Origin: JAAYXS01 sp964550375
Lineage (GTDB): Bacteria; Planctomycetota; Phycisphaerae; UBA1845; Fen-1342
Direction of reading: 5' to 3'
Length of the DNA stretch: 64,000 nucleotides
Assembly (NCBI GenBank): GCA_964550375.1
Contig: CAZJYX010000012.1
Span: 43,532 to 107,531 of the forward strand
Shown here: positions 17,291 to 25,859 of the stretch, one piece after another
How positions within the stretch are numbered: position 1 is the first letter of the stretch
Layout of the letters: every line of letters starts with the position of its first letter
Program-made: the position numbers and the translations under genes
Notes under the pieces: generated by a model
Seen by the model: only the letters and a program-made list of their open reading frames with translations
The model's database searches: none
Told to the model about the DNA's origin: nothing

Positions 17291-19495
17291 ATGCAAACGA
17301 GAAGACGAAGACCAAGTGTGCCGGGCCGCTTCCGGCGACGCGCCGGCGTCGTCGTGCAAGTGGCCGTGATGTCCACGCTGATTATGGGGTTCGGCGCCCT
17401 GGCCGTGGACGTCGGTGTCATGTACAGCGCCAAGGCCGAACTGCAAACGGCGGCTGACTCGGCCGCCCTGGCGGCGGCCGCCTCTCTGTCGCCCGAGGAC
17501 GGCTCGGATCCGGTCGAAATGGCCCGCCAGCGGGCGGCGGAGTACGCCGGCCGCCATCGCGTCTACGGGGATCAAGTCCAGCTTAACCCGTACAGCGACG
17601 TCGAGCTGGGCAAGGCCGTCTACAACCCGGCCACGGACAAGTTCGAGTTCCAGCCCACCGACAGCAACCATGATGCGGTCCGCATTACCGTGCGCCGCAC
17701 CGAGGACTCGGCCGGCGGGCCGATCCCGCTGATGTTCGCCAACATCATGGGCGTGGCGGAGAAGGAGCTGTGGGCCCGGGCCTCGGCCGTGCTGATCCCG
17801 CGCGACATCGCCGTCGTGATCGACCTGTCGAACTCGATGTGCTGGGACAGCCAACTGCGCTTCTGGAATCGCACCGACGGCGGCTACAGCAACCTGCGCG
17901 ACGTGTGGGCCGCGCTGGACGGACCGGCGCCGGAGCGCCCCTACCTGCCGGGTTCCGAGCTGGAGACGGAGTACGCCGATGACACCGGACCGACTTTCGG
18001 GCAAATGAGCGAGTGGGGCGACCCGTTGATCCCCGGTGGCTACGATGTGGCCACGGATCCCGGGCTCGTGTACCTGCCGCGCGGCGTCAAGTGGCTCGAC
18101 GCGCTGCACTCCGAGAACGTCCTGGAGGAGTGGCCGGCCAGCCGGGCCAATGAGATGCTGCTGGCCGGTGGTTACAACGTGTGGGAGCGCTGGGCGCTGC
18201 TCACCAACGAGTGCGCGGGTTACCTGACCGCCCCGGAAACCAATGCCGTCGGCTTCACCAGCCGCGTTATCTGGGAGGCGGGCGCCACGGGTAGCACCGA
18301 CAAGATCACGGTCTACCTGACCAGCGGTGCGGGCTCCTCGGCGCTGAGCAACTTCCAGATCGCCGTTCCGCCGTCGGCCCTGGCCACGGCTCTGGCGACC
18401 GCCAGCAGCCAGTACGGCCACCCGGTGAGCATTATCAACCCTGATCCGCACACCGGGCTGGTGGGGATCAAGTTCGAGGACACCGACCTGGGTGAGGATG
18501 GTGTCGTCGAAACTGAGTGGTTCAGTTGCCACGTGCCGCGCTACACCGTCTCCAGCACGGAAATCGGCTGCAAGGCCGGCTCGACCTGGGCCACGGTGAC
18601 GCACAACTACCAGGACGTTGACAGGTACAACACCACGCGCTGGCGTCTGCGCGCCGGGGCCGTGCTGGGCCTGAACGTCTGGCACAGCGGCATGGCTGGC
18701 GGCTACGCGGGCAACGGCGATGGCACGATCGACAGTGACGCGGAGGTTACCTGGGAGGCGGCCCCGGACTTCGCGATGAGCTGGAACTGGAAGACCTACA
18801 TCGATAACGGCGGCTACACCAATCCGTCGCAGTTCCGGTATCGCTACGGCCTGAAGACGTTCACGGACTTCCTGCTGGAGAAGCGTCCGCAGTCCAACCA
18901 GACCGACGGGCTGTGGGCCACGCCGCAGCAGCCGCTGCGCGCCACCAAGGACGCCGTCCAGACGATGGTGAACGTCATCACCGCCCTGGACAGCCTCGAT
19001 CATCTGTCGCTGGAGATCTTCGCCACGACCGCCCGGCACCAGGTGAATCTGACCGACGACCTGCAGGCCGTGGCGGATTCACTCTACACCAAGCAGTCCG
19101 GTCACTGGGACCGCAGCACGAACATGGGCGGCGGTCTCCAGAAGGCCATCGAGGAGCTGCGCTCCGTCCGGGCCCGGGCGGCCTCCGCCAAGGTCATCGT
19201 GCTGATGTCCGACGGCGTGCCGAACGTCACGGAAACCGGGGCCTCCGTGGGGGACGGTGACTGGCGCGCCAAGCAGTACGCCCTCTCGATGGCACAGATG
19301 GCGGCCGACGAAGGCATGTGCGTCTATGCGGTCAGCGTGGGCTACAACGTGGATCGCGAGCTCATGCAGCAGATCGCCACGCTGGCGCATGGCCAGGAGT
19401 TCTATGCCGCCGGTTCGCCGGAGGAATACACCGAGCAGCTCGAGGACATCTTCCGGGCGCTGGGTGGCAAGCGACCGGTCGCGCTGATCGAGTAG
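17291..19495 (+). CDS. TadG-like VWA-domain pilus protein with a large insertion
   Basis: A 734-residue protein that starts with a basic stretch and a TadE/TadG-type N-terminal membrane helix (residues ~18-60, with ELQTAADSAALAAA, typical of TadG N-termini). A von Willebrand A domain begins at residue ~170. Its MIDAS is DLSNS (D178, S180, S182), a Thr near residue 610 and D641 in MSDGVPN. About 370 residues separate the first MIDAS strand from the rest of the VWA fold, an unusually large insertion. TadG-like proteins are exported with the pilus system and may act as tip or adhesive components that bind through a metal ion. GGAGGG lies 7 bases before the ATG. Confidence 0.88.
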   Translation: MQTRRRRPSVPGRFRRRAGVVVQVAVMSTLIMGFGALAVDVGVMYSAKAELQTAADSAALAAAASLSPEDGSDPVEMARQRAAEYAGRHRVYGDQVQLNPYSDVELGKAVYNPATDKFEFQPTDSNHDAVRITVRRTEDSAGGPIPLMFANIMGVAEKELWARASAVLIPRDIAVVIDLSNSMCWDSQLRFWNRTDGGYSNLRDVWAALDGPAPERPYLPGSELETEYADDTGPTFGQMSEWGDPLIPGGYDVATDPGLVYLPRGVKWLDALHSENVLEEWPASRANEMLLAGGYNVWERWALLTNECAGYLTAPETNAVGFTSRVIWEAGATGSTDKITVYLTSGAGSSALSNFQIAVPPSALATALATASSQYGHPVSIINPDPHTGLVGIKFEDTDLGEDGVVETEWFSCHVPRYTVSSTEIGCKAGSTWATVTHNYQDVDRYNTTRWRLRAGAVLGLNVWHSGMAGGYAGNGDGTIDSDAEVTWEAAPDFAMSWNWKTYIDNGGYTNPSQFRYRYGLKTFTDFLLEKRPQSNQTDGLWATPQQPLRATKDAVQTMVNVITALDSLDHLSLEIFATTARHQVNLTDDLQAVADSLYTKQSGHWDRSTNMGGGLQKAIEELRSVRARAASAKVIVLMSDGVPNVTETGASVGDGDWRAKQYALSMAQMAADEGMCVYAVSVGYNVDRELMQQIATLAHGQEFYAAGSPEEYTEQLEDIFRALGGKRPVALIE

Positions 19496-19535
19496 TCGAC
19501 CGCAGCGCGACCTCGGAACAGACCGGGACGCGGAG

Positions 19536-19617
19536 CCGTCGGCAACGCCGACGGGCGGAACGCGGGTGCCAGACAAACGCCGGATCACGTGAACTGGTCC
19601 GGGTCACCCGCGTTCCG
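19536..19617 (+). ncRNA. Candidate structured RNA element in the tadG-cpaE gap
   Basis: Three nested or adjacent stems fill most of this gap. CCGTCGGC (19536-19543) pairs with GCCGACGG (19547-19554). CGGAACGCGGGTG (19556-19568) pairs perfectly over 13 bases with CACCCGCGTTCCG (19605-19617). Inside that, CCGGATCA (19580-19587) pairs with TGGTCCGG (19595-19602) with one G-U pair and a 7-base loop. The element ends 44 bases before the cpaE GTG. There is no U-run, so it is more likely a cis-regulatory, processing or stability element than a terminator. It matches no RNA family that I recognise. Confidence 0.5.
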
Positions 19618-19661
19618 TAGCCCCGCCCGGGACGGGACAGAAGGAAAGGACACGCACGGCA

Positions 19662-20918
19662 GTGAGCAGGGTGATTCGCGTCATCGTCGTCAACACCGAC
19701 GAAGAGGCTACGCCCGAACTGCGCAGTCACCTGCTCAGTGTCGAGGGGGTCAAGATCGTCGCCGAGATCGACGAGCCGCTCTGCCTGCCGCAGGCCCTCG
19801 ACCAATTTCCCGCGGAAGTCCTGCTGCTGCACCTCGATCCCAATCCCAACGCCATGATGGACGTGGTGGCGCCGCTGATCGAGCAGCGCAAGGAGCAGTT
19901 GGCGGCCATCGCGATGACCGAGGATCGCGACGCCGAGCTCGTCGTCCGCGCTATGCGGGCCGGTATGCGCGAATTCCTCTGGAAGCCCTTCCCGCCCGAG
20001 CAGCTCAACGAAATCCTCTCACGCGTGGGTACGGCCACCTCCCCGGTCGGTCGCCGCATGGGCCGCCTGATTCCGGTCGTGGGCACCTGCGGCGGGGTCG
20101 GGGCGACGACGCTCGTTACCAACCTGGCGGTTGAACTGGGCCAACTGCGCGGCCGGGAGTGGCAGGGGGGGCCGGGCGGGGGCGACGGGCCGCGCGTGGC
20201 CGTCGTTGATCTGGACTTCCGCTTCGGGCAGGTGGCCATGTTCATGGACGCCCAGGCTACGTACACCGTGGCCGACCTGTGTGACACCGGCGAACGCATC
20301 GAGCCGCAGATGATCGAACGCGTGATGGTCAAGCACGGCTCGGGCGTGCACGTGCTGGCCCATCCGAACGACCTGGAGCGGGCGGAGCGCATCAGCGCGG
20401 CCCAGGTCGCCGGCGCGCTGGCGGCCCTCCAGGAGCATTACGACTTCGTAGTGGTGGACGGCCCGATTCGTTTCGACCCGACTGCCCGGGCCGTGCTCGA
20501 CATGACGGACATGTGCCTGCTCGTGCTGCAACTGGTTGTGCCGGCGGTGCGCAACGCCGACCGCATCCTGAGCGAAATGGCGCGCGGCGGCTACAACCTC
20601 GATCGCGTGGCGCTGGTCTGCAACCGCTTCGGGCGTGAGGCCGGCTATCTCGAGCCGACCGATGTCGAGGCGACTCTCAATCGCAAGCTGCGTTTCTCGT
20701 TACCGGACGACTGGAAGACCTCCAGCACGGCCGTCAACGTTGGCGCTGCCCTGCTGGATTGGGCCCCCAAGTCGCGCTTGCGCGCGGCCTACCGGCAGAT
20801 GGCGCTGACGCTGGCGAGCGGCGCGGCCGGGGCGGAGGCGGGCGGCGCCTCACCCGGCGAAGGCGAGTCGCAACGCAAGGGTCTGTTTGGAATCTTCGCC
20901 GGCCAGCGACCAGGGTGA
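19662..20918 (+). CDS. cpaE: Pilus assembly ATPase CpaE/TadZ
   Basis: A 418-residue MinD/ParA-like protein that positions the tad apparatus at the pole. Residues ~1-125 form an atypical receiver-like domain (IRVIVVNTDEEATPELR...), and the P-loop domain starts near residue 135. The nucleotide loop reads CGGVGATTLVTNLA, so the signature lysine of the deviant Walker A motif (KGG) is replaced, as is common in TadZ/CpaE. VAVVDLDFRFGQV and FVVVDGP correspond to the Walker A' and B regions. The start is GTG 19662, preceded at some distance by AAGGAAAGG. A structured RNA element lies just upstream. Confidence 0.9.
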   Translation: MSRVIRVIVVNTDEEATPELRSHLLSVEGVKIVAEIDEPLCLPQALDQFPAEVLLLHLDPNPNAMMDVVAPLIEQRKEQLAAIAMTEDRDAELVVRAMRAGMREFLWKPFPPEQLNEILSRVGTATSPVGRRMGRLIPVVGTCGGVGATTLVTNLAVELGQLRGREWQGGPGGGDGPRVAVVDLDFRFGQVAMFMDAQATYTVADLCDTGERIEPQMIERVMVKHGSGVHVLAHPNDLERAERISAAQVAGALAALQEHYDFVVVDGPIRFDPTARAVLDMTDMCLLVLQLVVPAVRNADRILSEMARGGYNLDRVALVCNRFGREAGYLEPTDVEATLNRKLRFSLPDDWKTSSTAVNVGAALLDWAPKSRLRAAYRQMALTLASGAAGAEAGGASPGEGESQRKGLFGIFAGQRPG

Positions 20919-20931
20919 CCAGGCGCCCGCG

Positions 20932-20943
20932 CGAGCATGCTCG
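20932..20943. promoter_or_regulatory. 12-bp palindrome in the cpaE-cpaF gap
   Basis: CGAGCATGCTCG is a perfect palindrome in the 83-base gap between cpaE and cpaF. It could be a protein-binding site or a chance event in GC-rich DNA. Nothing ties it to a regulator. Confidence 0.2.
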
Positions 20944-21001
20944 AGCGGGCGGCCGCGGAGTGAAGTAAGACGAGTTTGGGCAAGTAGTTCTGGAGCGTCC
21001 T

Positions 21002-22471
21002 ATGGCTTTGTTCGCCAAGAAACCGTCGGCAGCCCCAGCGGCCCCGTCCGCCCCCCCGCCCGCCTCCGCGGCCCCGCCGCCGCCCGAGGCGCCTGCGCCG
21101 GCGCGGCCGGCCGAGGAGCCCCCGGCCGCCAGTGCCGTCCCGGTTCCGGCCGCGGCCGGGCGACGCCGCGACCGCCTGACCGACGAACGTGTCAAGCGGT
21201 TCCAGGACCTCAAGGCCGGCATTCACCGCAAGCTGGTCGAGCAACTGGACCTGACCAAGCTGGCGCGCGAGGACAATGCCGAACTTCGCCAGCAGGTCAA
21301 GCAGGTCGTGAAGGCCCTGTGTGAAGAGGCCAACACGCTGTTGAACTACAACGAGCGCGAGCGGCTGGTGCAGGAGATTCTGGACGAGGCCTTCGGGCTG
21401 GGGCCGCTCGAGGCGCTGCTGTCCGATCCGCTGATCTCGGACATCATGATCAACGGGCCCAAGCACGTGTACGTCGAGCGCGGCGGGCGCATCGAGCACA
21501 CCGATGTGACCTTCAAGGACAACGAACACCTGCTCCACGTGATTGACAAGATCGTGGCCCCGCTGGGACGCCGCTGCGATGAGGTCAGTCCGATGGTGGA
21601 CGCGCGGCTCAAGGACGGCAGCCGTGTGAACGCCATCATCCCGCCGCTGGCGATTGACGGCCCGTCCATGTCGATTCGTCGCTTCGGTGCGGACCCGATC
21701 ACCTGGGAGGACTACCTGCGTTTCAAGTCCTGTGCGCCCCAGACCGTGGAGTTCCTGCGTGCCTGCGTCATCGCGGGCCTGAACATCCTGATTGTGGGCG
21801 GCACGGGCTCGGGCAAGACCACCCTGCTGAACAACCTCTCCAGCTTCATTCCGTCGGACGAGCGCATCGTCACGATCGAGGATGCGGCCGAGCTGCAACT
21901 GCGCCAGCCGCACGTGGTGCGGCTGGAGACGCGGCCGCCCAACATCGAGGGCAAGGGCCGCGTCACGATTCGCGACCTGCTGATCAACTCCCTGCGCATG
22001 CGACCTGATCGGATCGTGGTCGGCGAGTGTCGTGGCGGCGAAACTCTGGACATGCTCCAGGCCATGAACACGGGCCATGAAGGCTCGATGACGACCATTC
22101 ACGCCAACAACACGCGCGACGCCGTGCAGCGCGTCGAAACGATGGTGATGATGTCCGGCTTCGAGCTGCCGACGCGCGCCATTCGCCAGCAGTTCGCCTC
22201 CGCCATCAACCTGATCGTGCAGGCTGCCCGGCTGACCGGCGGACCGCGCAAGATCACGGCCGTCACGGAGGTTCAGGGCATGGAGGGCGACGTCATCACC
22301 ATGCAGGACATCTTCCGCTTCGAGCAGGACGGCGTAAGCGCCGACGGGAAGGCCCGCGGCCGTATCGTCTCCACCGGCGTGCGGCCGCAGTTCATCGACC
22401 GTTTGAAGACATCCGGAACGACTGTGGACCCAAGTTGGTTTGAGCCTCGCGACCTCGTAATGGACGACTGA
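21002..22471 (+). CDS. cpaF: Tad secretion ATPase CpaF/TadA
   Basis: The hexameric motor ATPase of the tad type IVc pilus (GspE/VirB11 superfamily). Of 489 residues, the first ~55 are an Ala/Pro-rich linker. The N-terminal domain follows, and the RecA-like core has Walker A GGTGSGKTT (G266 to K272), the ASP box IVTIEDAAELQL, Walker B RIVVGECRGGE and the His box MTTIHANN. GGAG precedes the ATG by 7 bases. tadB starts four bases after its stop with no Shine-Dalgarno of its own, so the two are probably translationally coupled. Confidence 0.96.
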   Translation: MALFAKKPSAAPAAPSAPPPASAAPPPPEAPAPARPAEEPPAASAVPVPAAAGRRRDRLTDERVKRFQDLKAGIHRKLVEQLDLTKLAREDNAELRQQVKQVVKALCEEANTLLNYNERERLVQEILDEAFGLGPLEALLSDPLISDIMINGPKHVYVERGGRIEHTDVTFKDNEHLLHVIDKIVAPLGRRCDEVSPMVDARLKDGSRVNAIIPPLAIDGPSMSIRRFGADPITWEDYLRFKSCAPQTVEFLRACVIAGLNILIVGGTGSGKTTLLNNLSSFIPSDERIVTIEDAAELQLRQPHVVRLETRPPNIEGKGRVTIRDLLINSLRMRPDRIVVGECRGGETLDMLQAMNTGHEGSMTTIHANNTRDAVQRVETMVMMSGFELPTRAIRQQFASAINLIVQAARLTGGPRKITAVTEVQGMEGDVITMQDIFRFEQDGVSADGKARGRIVSTGVRPQFIDRLKTSGTTVDPSWFEPRDLVMDD

Positions 22472-22475
22472 TGCC

Positions 22476-23489
22476 ATGATCACTCTAGCCCTGCCCCTGG
22501 TCGCCGCCGGCAAGCTCGGCACGGTGCTGTTCATACTGGCTCCGCTGCTGGGGGGGGTGATGCTGGCCTACGGGCTGTTCCAGGTGGCCGTCGACCTCCG
22601 CGCCAACACGCGCAAACGCGTGGTCGATCGCCTGCGCGGCGAACGCAAGCGGCGCAGCACGGAGCATGCGGCCGGCTTCGATGACTTCCGCCGGCAGACT
22701 TTGGAGGCCACCGGAATGCTGGCGCGCGCCTTCACGCGCTTCAGCTTCACCGACCGCCTCCAATGTACGTTGGAACAGGCCAATCTGCCCTGGTCGGCAC
22801 CCCAGGTGCTCGTGCGCCTGACCGCCGTGGCCGGCCTGACGCTGGCCGGGCTCCTGATTCTCCAAGTGGCCCTGCTGCCGGCCCTGGGTGTCGCGGCCGG
22901 CGTGTTCCTGCTGCCGATACTCTACCTCTTCCGACGGCGCAAGAAGCGGCTCAACAAGCTGGTCGGGCAGTTGCCGGACGTCTTCGAGTTGCTCAGTCAG
23001 GCCCTGCGGGCCGGGCACTCCCTGGCCAGCGGCATGCAGCTCATCTCGCGCGAGATGCCCGATCCCGCCGGCACCGAGTTCGGCCGCGTCTTCCATGAGC
23101 AGAACCTGGGCCTCAAGATCGAGGACGCGTTGCGGAACATGGCCGAGCGCGTCGGACTGCTGGACGTGCGGTTCTTCGTGACGGCCGTTCTGATCCAACG
23201 GCAGACCGGCGGCGACCTGGCCGAAGTGCTCGACAAGATCGGCAACGTCATCCGCGACCGCATCAAGCTGTTCGGCACCGTGCAGGCCCTGACCGCCGAG
23301 GGACGACTCTCCGGCTACGTGCTGCTCGCGCTGCCCGTCCTGCTGTTCTTCGTCATGCTCCAGATCAACCGCAGCTACGCCATGACGCTCCTGACCGACC
23401 CGACCGGGAAGATGATGCTGACCGTCGCCATCGTCATGCAGCTCATGGGGTGGGTCATGATCAAGAAGATCGTCAATATCAAGGTGTAG
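22476..23489 (+). CDS. tadB: Tad inner-membrane platform protein TadB
   Basis: A 337-residue type II secretion F-domain (GspF-like) protein, one of the two inner-membrane platform subunits on which CpaF acts. It has an N-terminal hydrophobic segment, a paired helix around residues 105-150, the cytoplasmic T2SSF domain with LPDVFELLSQALRAGHSLASGM, and two C-terminal membrane helices. It starts directly after the cpaF stop and is followed by tadC after 11 bases. Confidence 0.93.
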   Translation: MITLALPLVAAGKLGTVLFILAPLLGGVMLAYGLFQVAVDLRANTRKRVVDRLRGERKRRSTEHAAGFDDFRRQTLEATGMLARAFTRFSFTDRLQCTLEQANLPWSAPQVLVRLTAVAGLTLAGLLILQVALLPALGVAAGVFLLPILYLFRRRKKRLNKLVGQLPDVFELLSQALRAGHSLASGMQLISREMPDPAGTEFGRVFHEQNLGLKIEDALRNMAERVGLLDVRFFVTAVLIQRQTGGDLAEVLDKIGNVIRDRIKLFGTVQALTAEGRLSGYVLLALPVLLFFVMLQINRSYAMTLLTDPTGKMMLTVAIVMQLMGWVMIKKIVNIKV

Positions 23490-23500
23490 GAGGGCACGCC

Positions 23501-24451
23501 ATGGAAATGCTGACCCTGGGTATTCTCGGAGCTATCTCGGTCGCCCTCGTGGTGTACAGTCTGCTGCCGCGCCACGGCGGCGAACGTGACGTCGTCAAAC
23601 GCCGCCTGGCCGGTGGGCGCGGCGTCGATGAGGCCGCCCAGATCCGCGAGAAAGCCCGCGAGACCGCCACCGAGCAGCTCGTCCGGCGGGCCACGCCAAT
23701 GCTGTCCAAACTAATCGTGCCGCAGTCCGACCAGGAGCAGACCAACCTGCGGCTCAAGCTCGCCAACGCCGGTTATCGCCATCCGCAGGCCCAGACCATG
23801 CTGCTGGCCAGCAAGACGGTCGTCGCCGGCTGCGGCCTGGTGCTGGGGCTCCTGCTCAGCATCAGTAGCGGACAGCCGATAGCCGTGGCCCTTGGCATCG
23901 TGGCGTTCGGTGCCGGCCTGGGCTTCATGCTGCCCAACTTATGGCTCTCGCTGGCGGCTTCCACCCGCAAGCAGAAAATCCGCGACGGTTTGCCGGACAC
24001 GCTTGACCTGCTCGTCGTCTCGGTCGAATCCGGCCTGGCCCTGGATGCCGCCCTCAAACGCGTCGGTGAAGAGATGGCGGCGGTGCACTCCGAGCTGTCC
24101 GACGAGCTGCGCATCGCCACCATGGAAACCCAGATGGGCATCCCGCGCGCGGAGTCGCTGGAGAACATGTCCCGCCGCTGTGGCGTCGACGAGATGCGCA
24201 GCCTCGTCTCCGTCGTGCTGCAGGCCGAGAAGTTCGGCACCAGCATCGCCCGGGCCCTTCGCAACCAGGCGGACGCCCTCCGCACCAAGCGTCGGCAGGC
24301 CGCCGAAGAACGCGCCCAGAAGACGGCCGTCAAGCTCATGCTCCCGCTGGTGATGTTCATCTTCCCGGCCATGGGCGTTGTCCTGGGCGGTCCCGCCGTG
24401 CTGCGCATGATCGAGGCGGTCCGGGACAATCCGGCCCTGGGCGGCCGCTAG
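23501..24451 (+). CDS. tadC: Tad inner-membrane platform protein TadC
   Basis: The second F-domain platform subunit, 316 residues, paralogous to TadB. A first helix (residues ~1-20), a helix pair near 95-145, the T2SSF domain with LPDTLDLLVVSVESGLALDAAL, and a C-terminal helix with LMLPLVMFIFPAMGVVLGGPA give the typical topology. AGGAGGG 6 bases upstream fixes the ATG at 23501; the frame runs on into tadB but that extension is not needed. It is the last gene of the tad locus. Confidence 0.93.
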   Translation: MEMLTLGILGAISVALVVYSLLPRHGGERDVVKRRLAGGRGVDEAAQIREKARETATEQLVRRATPMLSKLIVPQSDQEQTNLRLKLANAGYRHPQAQTMLLASKTVVAGCGLVLGLLLSISSGQPIAVALGIVAFGAGLGFMLPNLWLSLAASTRKQKIRDGLPDTLDLLVVSVESGLALDAALKRVGEEMAAVHSELSDELRIATMETQMGIPRAESLENMSRRCGVDEMRSLVSVVLQAEKFGTSIARALRNQADALRTKRRQAAEERAQKTAVKLMLPLVMFIFPAMGVVLGGPAVLRMIEAVRDNPALGGR

Positions 24452-24736
24452 AACGTGACCGGTCTCGGCCGTCAGTGGTCTGGCGCCTAACCTTGTGGTA
24501 GCATCCAGGGTCTGTAAATTGCCGCCCGGATACAGGCGCGCCGCTCGAAGCGGAAGCCGGTTGCGGGCTGCAAGCCAGCGCGCACGTAACTCGTGCGGCC
24601 GGCTATGGTTAACAACCCCCCCGCCGAACTGGCGTCCTCCACCCGGGCCGGGCGCTATAGTGCGTTCTTCGGCGGTCCGACAGGGTGTCCGCTACCCCGG
24701 GTCCTGAATAACCGCCCGTCAGGAGGCCAGGGCAGT
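24452..24736. other. Gap between tadC and the DUF1573 operon
   Basis: This 285-base gap has no credible gene. The best promoter-like pair is weak: TTGTGG (24493-24498) and TAAATT (24515-24520) with a 16-base spacer. A TATAGT at 24656-24661 lacks a well-placed -35. I see no terminator after tadC, although the change of function suggests a new transcript starts here. Confidence 0.3.
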
Positions 24737-25825
24737 ATGTGCAGTGTGCGGCAGTCCGGAGTCCTTCGTGTGGTCGGCGCCTGGGGCCTTTGCATTCTGG
24801 TTGCCGGGTCGGTGGTCGGACAACCTCGCCTGGCCCTGTCACACGAATCGTGGGACTTCGGCCGCGTGACTTACCTGAGCCAGCTCGACTTCACCCTGAC
24901 GGTCTCCAACCAGGGCGATGAGAATCTGCGCATCGAACGCGTGAAATCAAGCTGCGGCTGCACCACCGCCCAGCCCGGCAAGCACACGCTGCAGCCCAGC
25001 GAATCAACCACCATCGCCGTTGCCTTTAACACCCGCGGTAAAGACGGCCCGACCGATGCCCGCCTGACAATCATCACCAACGACCCGCAGAACCCGGAGA
25101 CAATCTTTCCCGTCAGCGGCACGGTCGAACACCTGGTGCGCATCACCCCCCGTCACCGCGTCATCTTCCAACTGCTTGATTCCCAGGAAGTGCAGACGCA
25201 CACGCTGCGACTGGAGAACCAGGCCGCCGAGCCGATCAAGCCCGTCGTGCTGCCCAGGACTGACTGGCTGACGATCGACGTCCATGAGATCGAGCCCGGC
25301 CGGGTATACGAGCTCGCCCTCACCAATCGCACGCCTGTGACCGCCCAGGTCCAATCAGTTGTTATTCCCATCGACACCGGCCTCGCGCAGCAGCCCCGGG
25401 CCGAGCTGACCGCGCAGTCACTCATGATCGACCGGGTCAGGCTGCAACGCCCGGTGCTTATGATGCTGCCGCAGCCGAACCGCAAGACCACCGCGACCGT
25501 GACCGTGGAATACCACGGCTGCGACCCAGCCTTCCGGGTAACCGAGGTCGTCTGCCAGGACCGGAATCTGCCCATTCAGTTGAGCGGGCCGCTGCCGTCG
25601 CACGCCGATGCGCCCGGCCGTACCCCTACCTCGGTAACGCACCTGGCCATCGAGATTCCGCCGCGCTACACGACGCCCGCCGCCGGCCTGCTGTTTACGG
25701 TTCGCACTAACGACCCGGATTTCCCCGAGTTGACGTTCCGGGGAACAAGCAGCCGGGACAGGTACCGGGAGTTGCTGCAGAATTCGCACGACAGCCGCGC
25801 GGCGGCCGCCGGTGCGGGTTCCTGA
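24737..25825 (+). CDS. DUF1573-domain exported protein (first of pair)
   Basis: A 362-residue exported protein. After a signal peptide ending near VVGQ, an N-terminal DUF1573 domain (residues ~30-135) has an HESWDFGRVTYLSQLDFTLT opening and the hallmark Cys pair in SSCGCT (C73, C75). The remainder is beta-rich and resembles a second immunoglobulin-like region. DUF1573 domains are ASPM/SPD-2/Hydin-like Ig folds with an unknown role; the CGC pair suggests redox or metal chemistry. AGGAGG stands 10 bases before ATG 24737. The next gene is a homologue 34 bases downstream. Confidence 0.82.
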   Translation: MCSVRQSGVLRVVGAWGLCILVAGSVVGQPRLALSHESWDFGRVTYLSQLDFTLTVSNQGDENLRIERVKSSCGCTTAQPGKHTLQPSESTTIAVAFNTRGKDGPTDARLTIITNDPQNPETIFPVSGTVEHLVRITPRHRVIFQLLDSQEVQTHTLRLENQAAEPIKPVVLPRTDWLTIDVHEIEPGRVYELALTNRTPVTAQVQSVVIPIDTGLAQQPRAELTAQSLMIDRVRLQRPVLMMLPQPNRKTTATVTVEYHGCDPAFRVTEVVCQDRNLPIQLSGPLPSHADAPGRTPTSVTHLAIEIPPRYTTPAAGLLFTVRTNDPDFPELTFRGTSSRDRYRELLQNSHDSRAAAAGAGS

Positions 25826-25859
25826 TTGCCACCAACATAGGATCATCGCCGAGGATGCC

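Noticed and set aside
15920..19039. Open frame of 1039 codons on the minus strand
   Set aside because: It is antisense to the secretin and VWA genes, rich in Arg/His/Gln/Gly with no domain, and results from high GC in the third codon position of the real genes.
20789..22534. Minus-strand frame of 581 codons over cpaF
   Set aside because: Shadow of cpaF on the opposite strand; His/Arg/Gly-rich with no recognisable fold.
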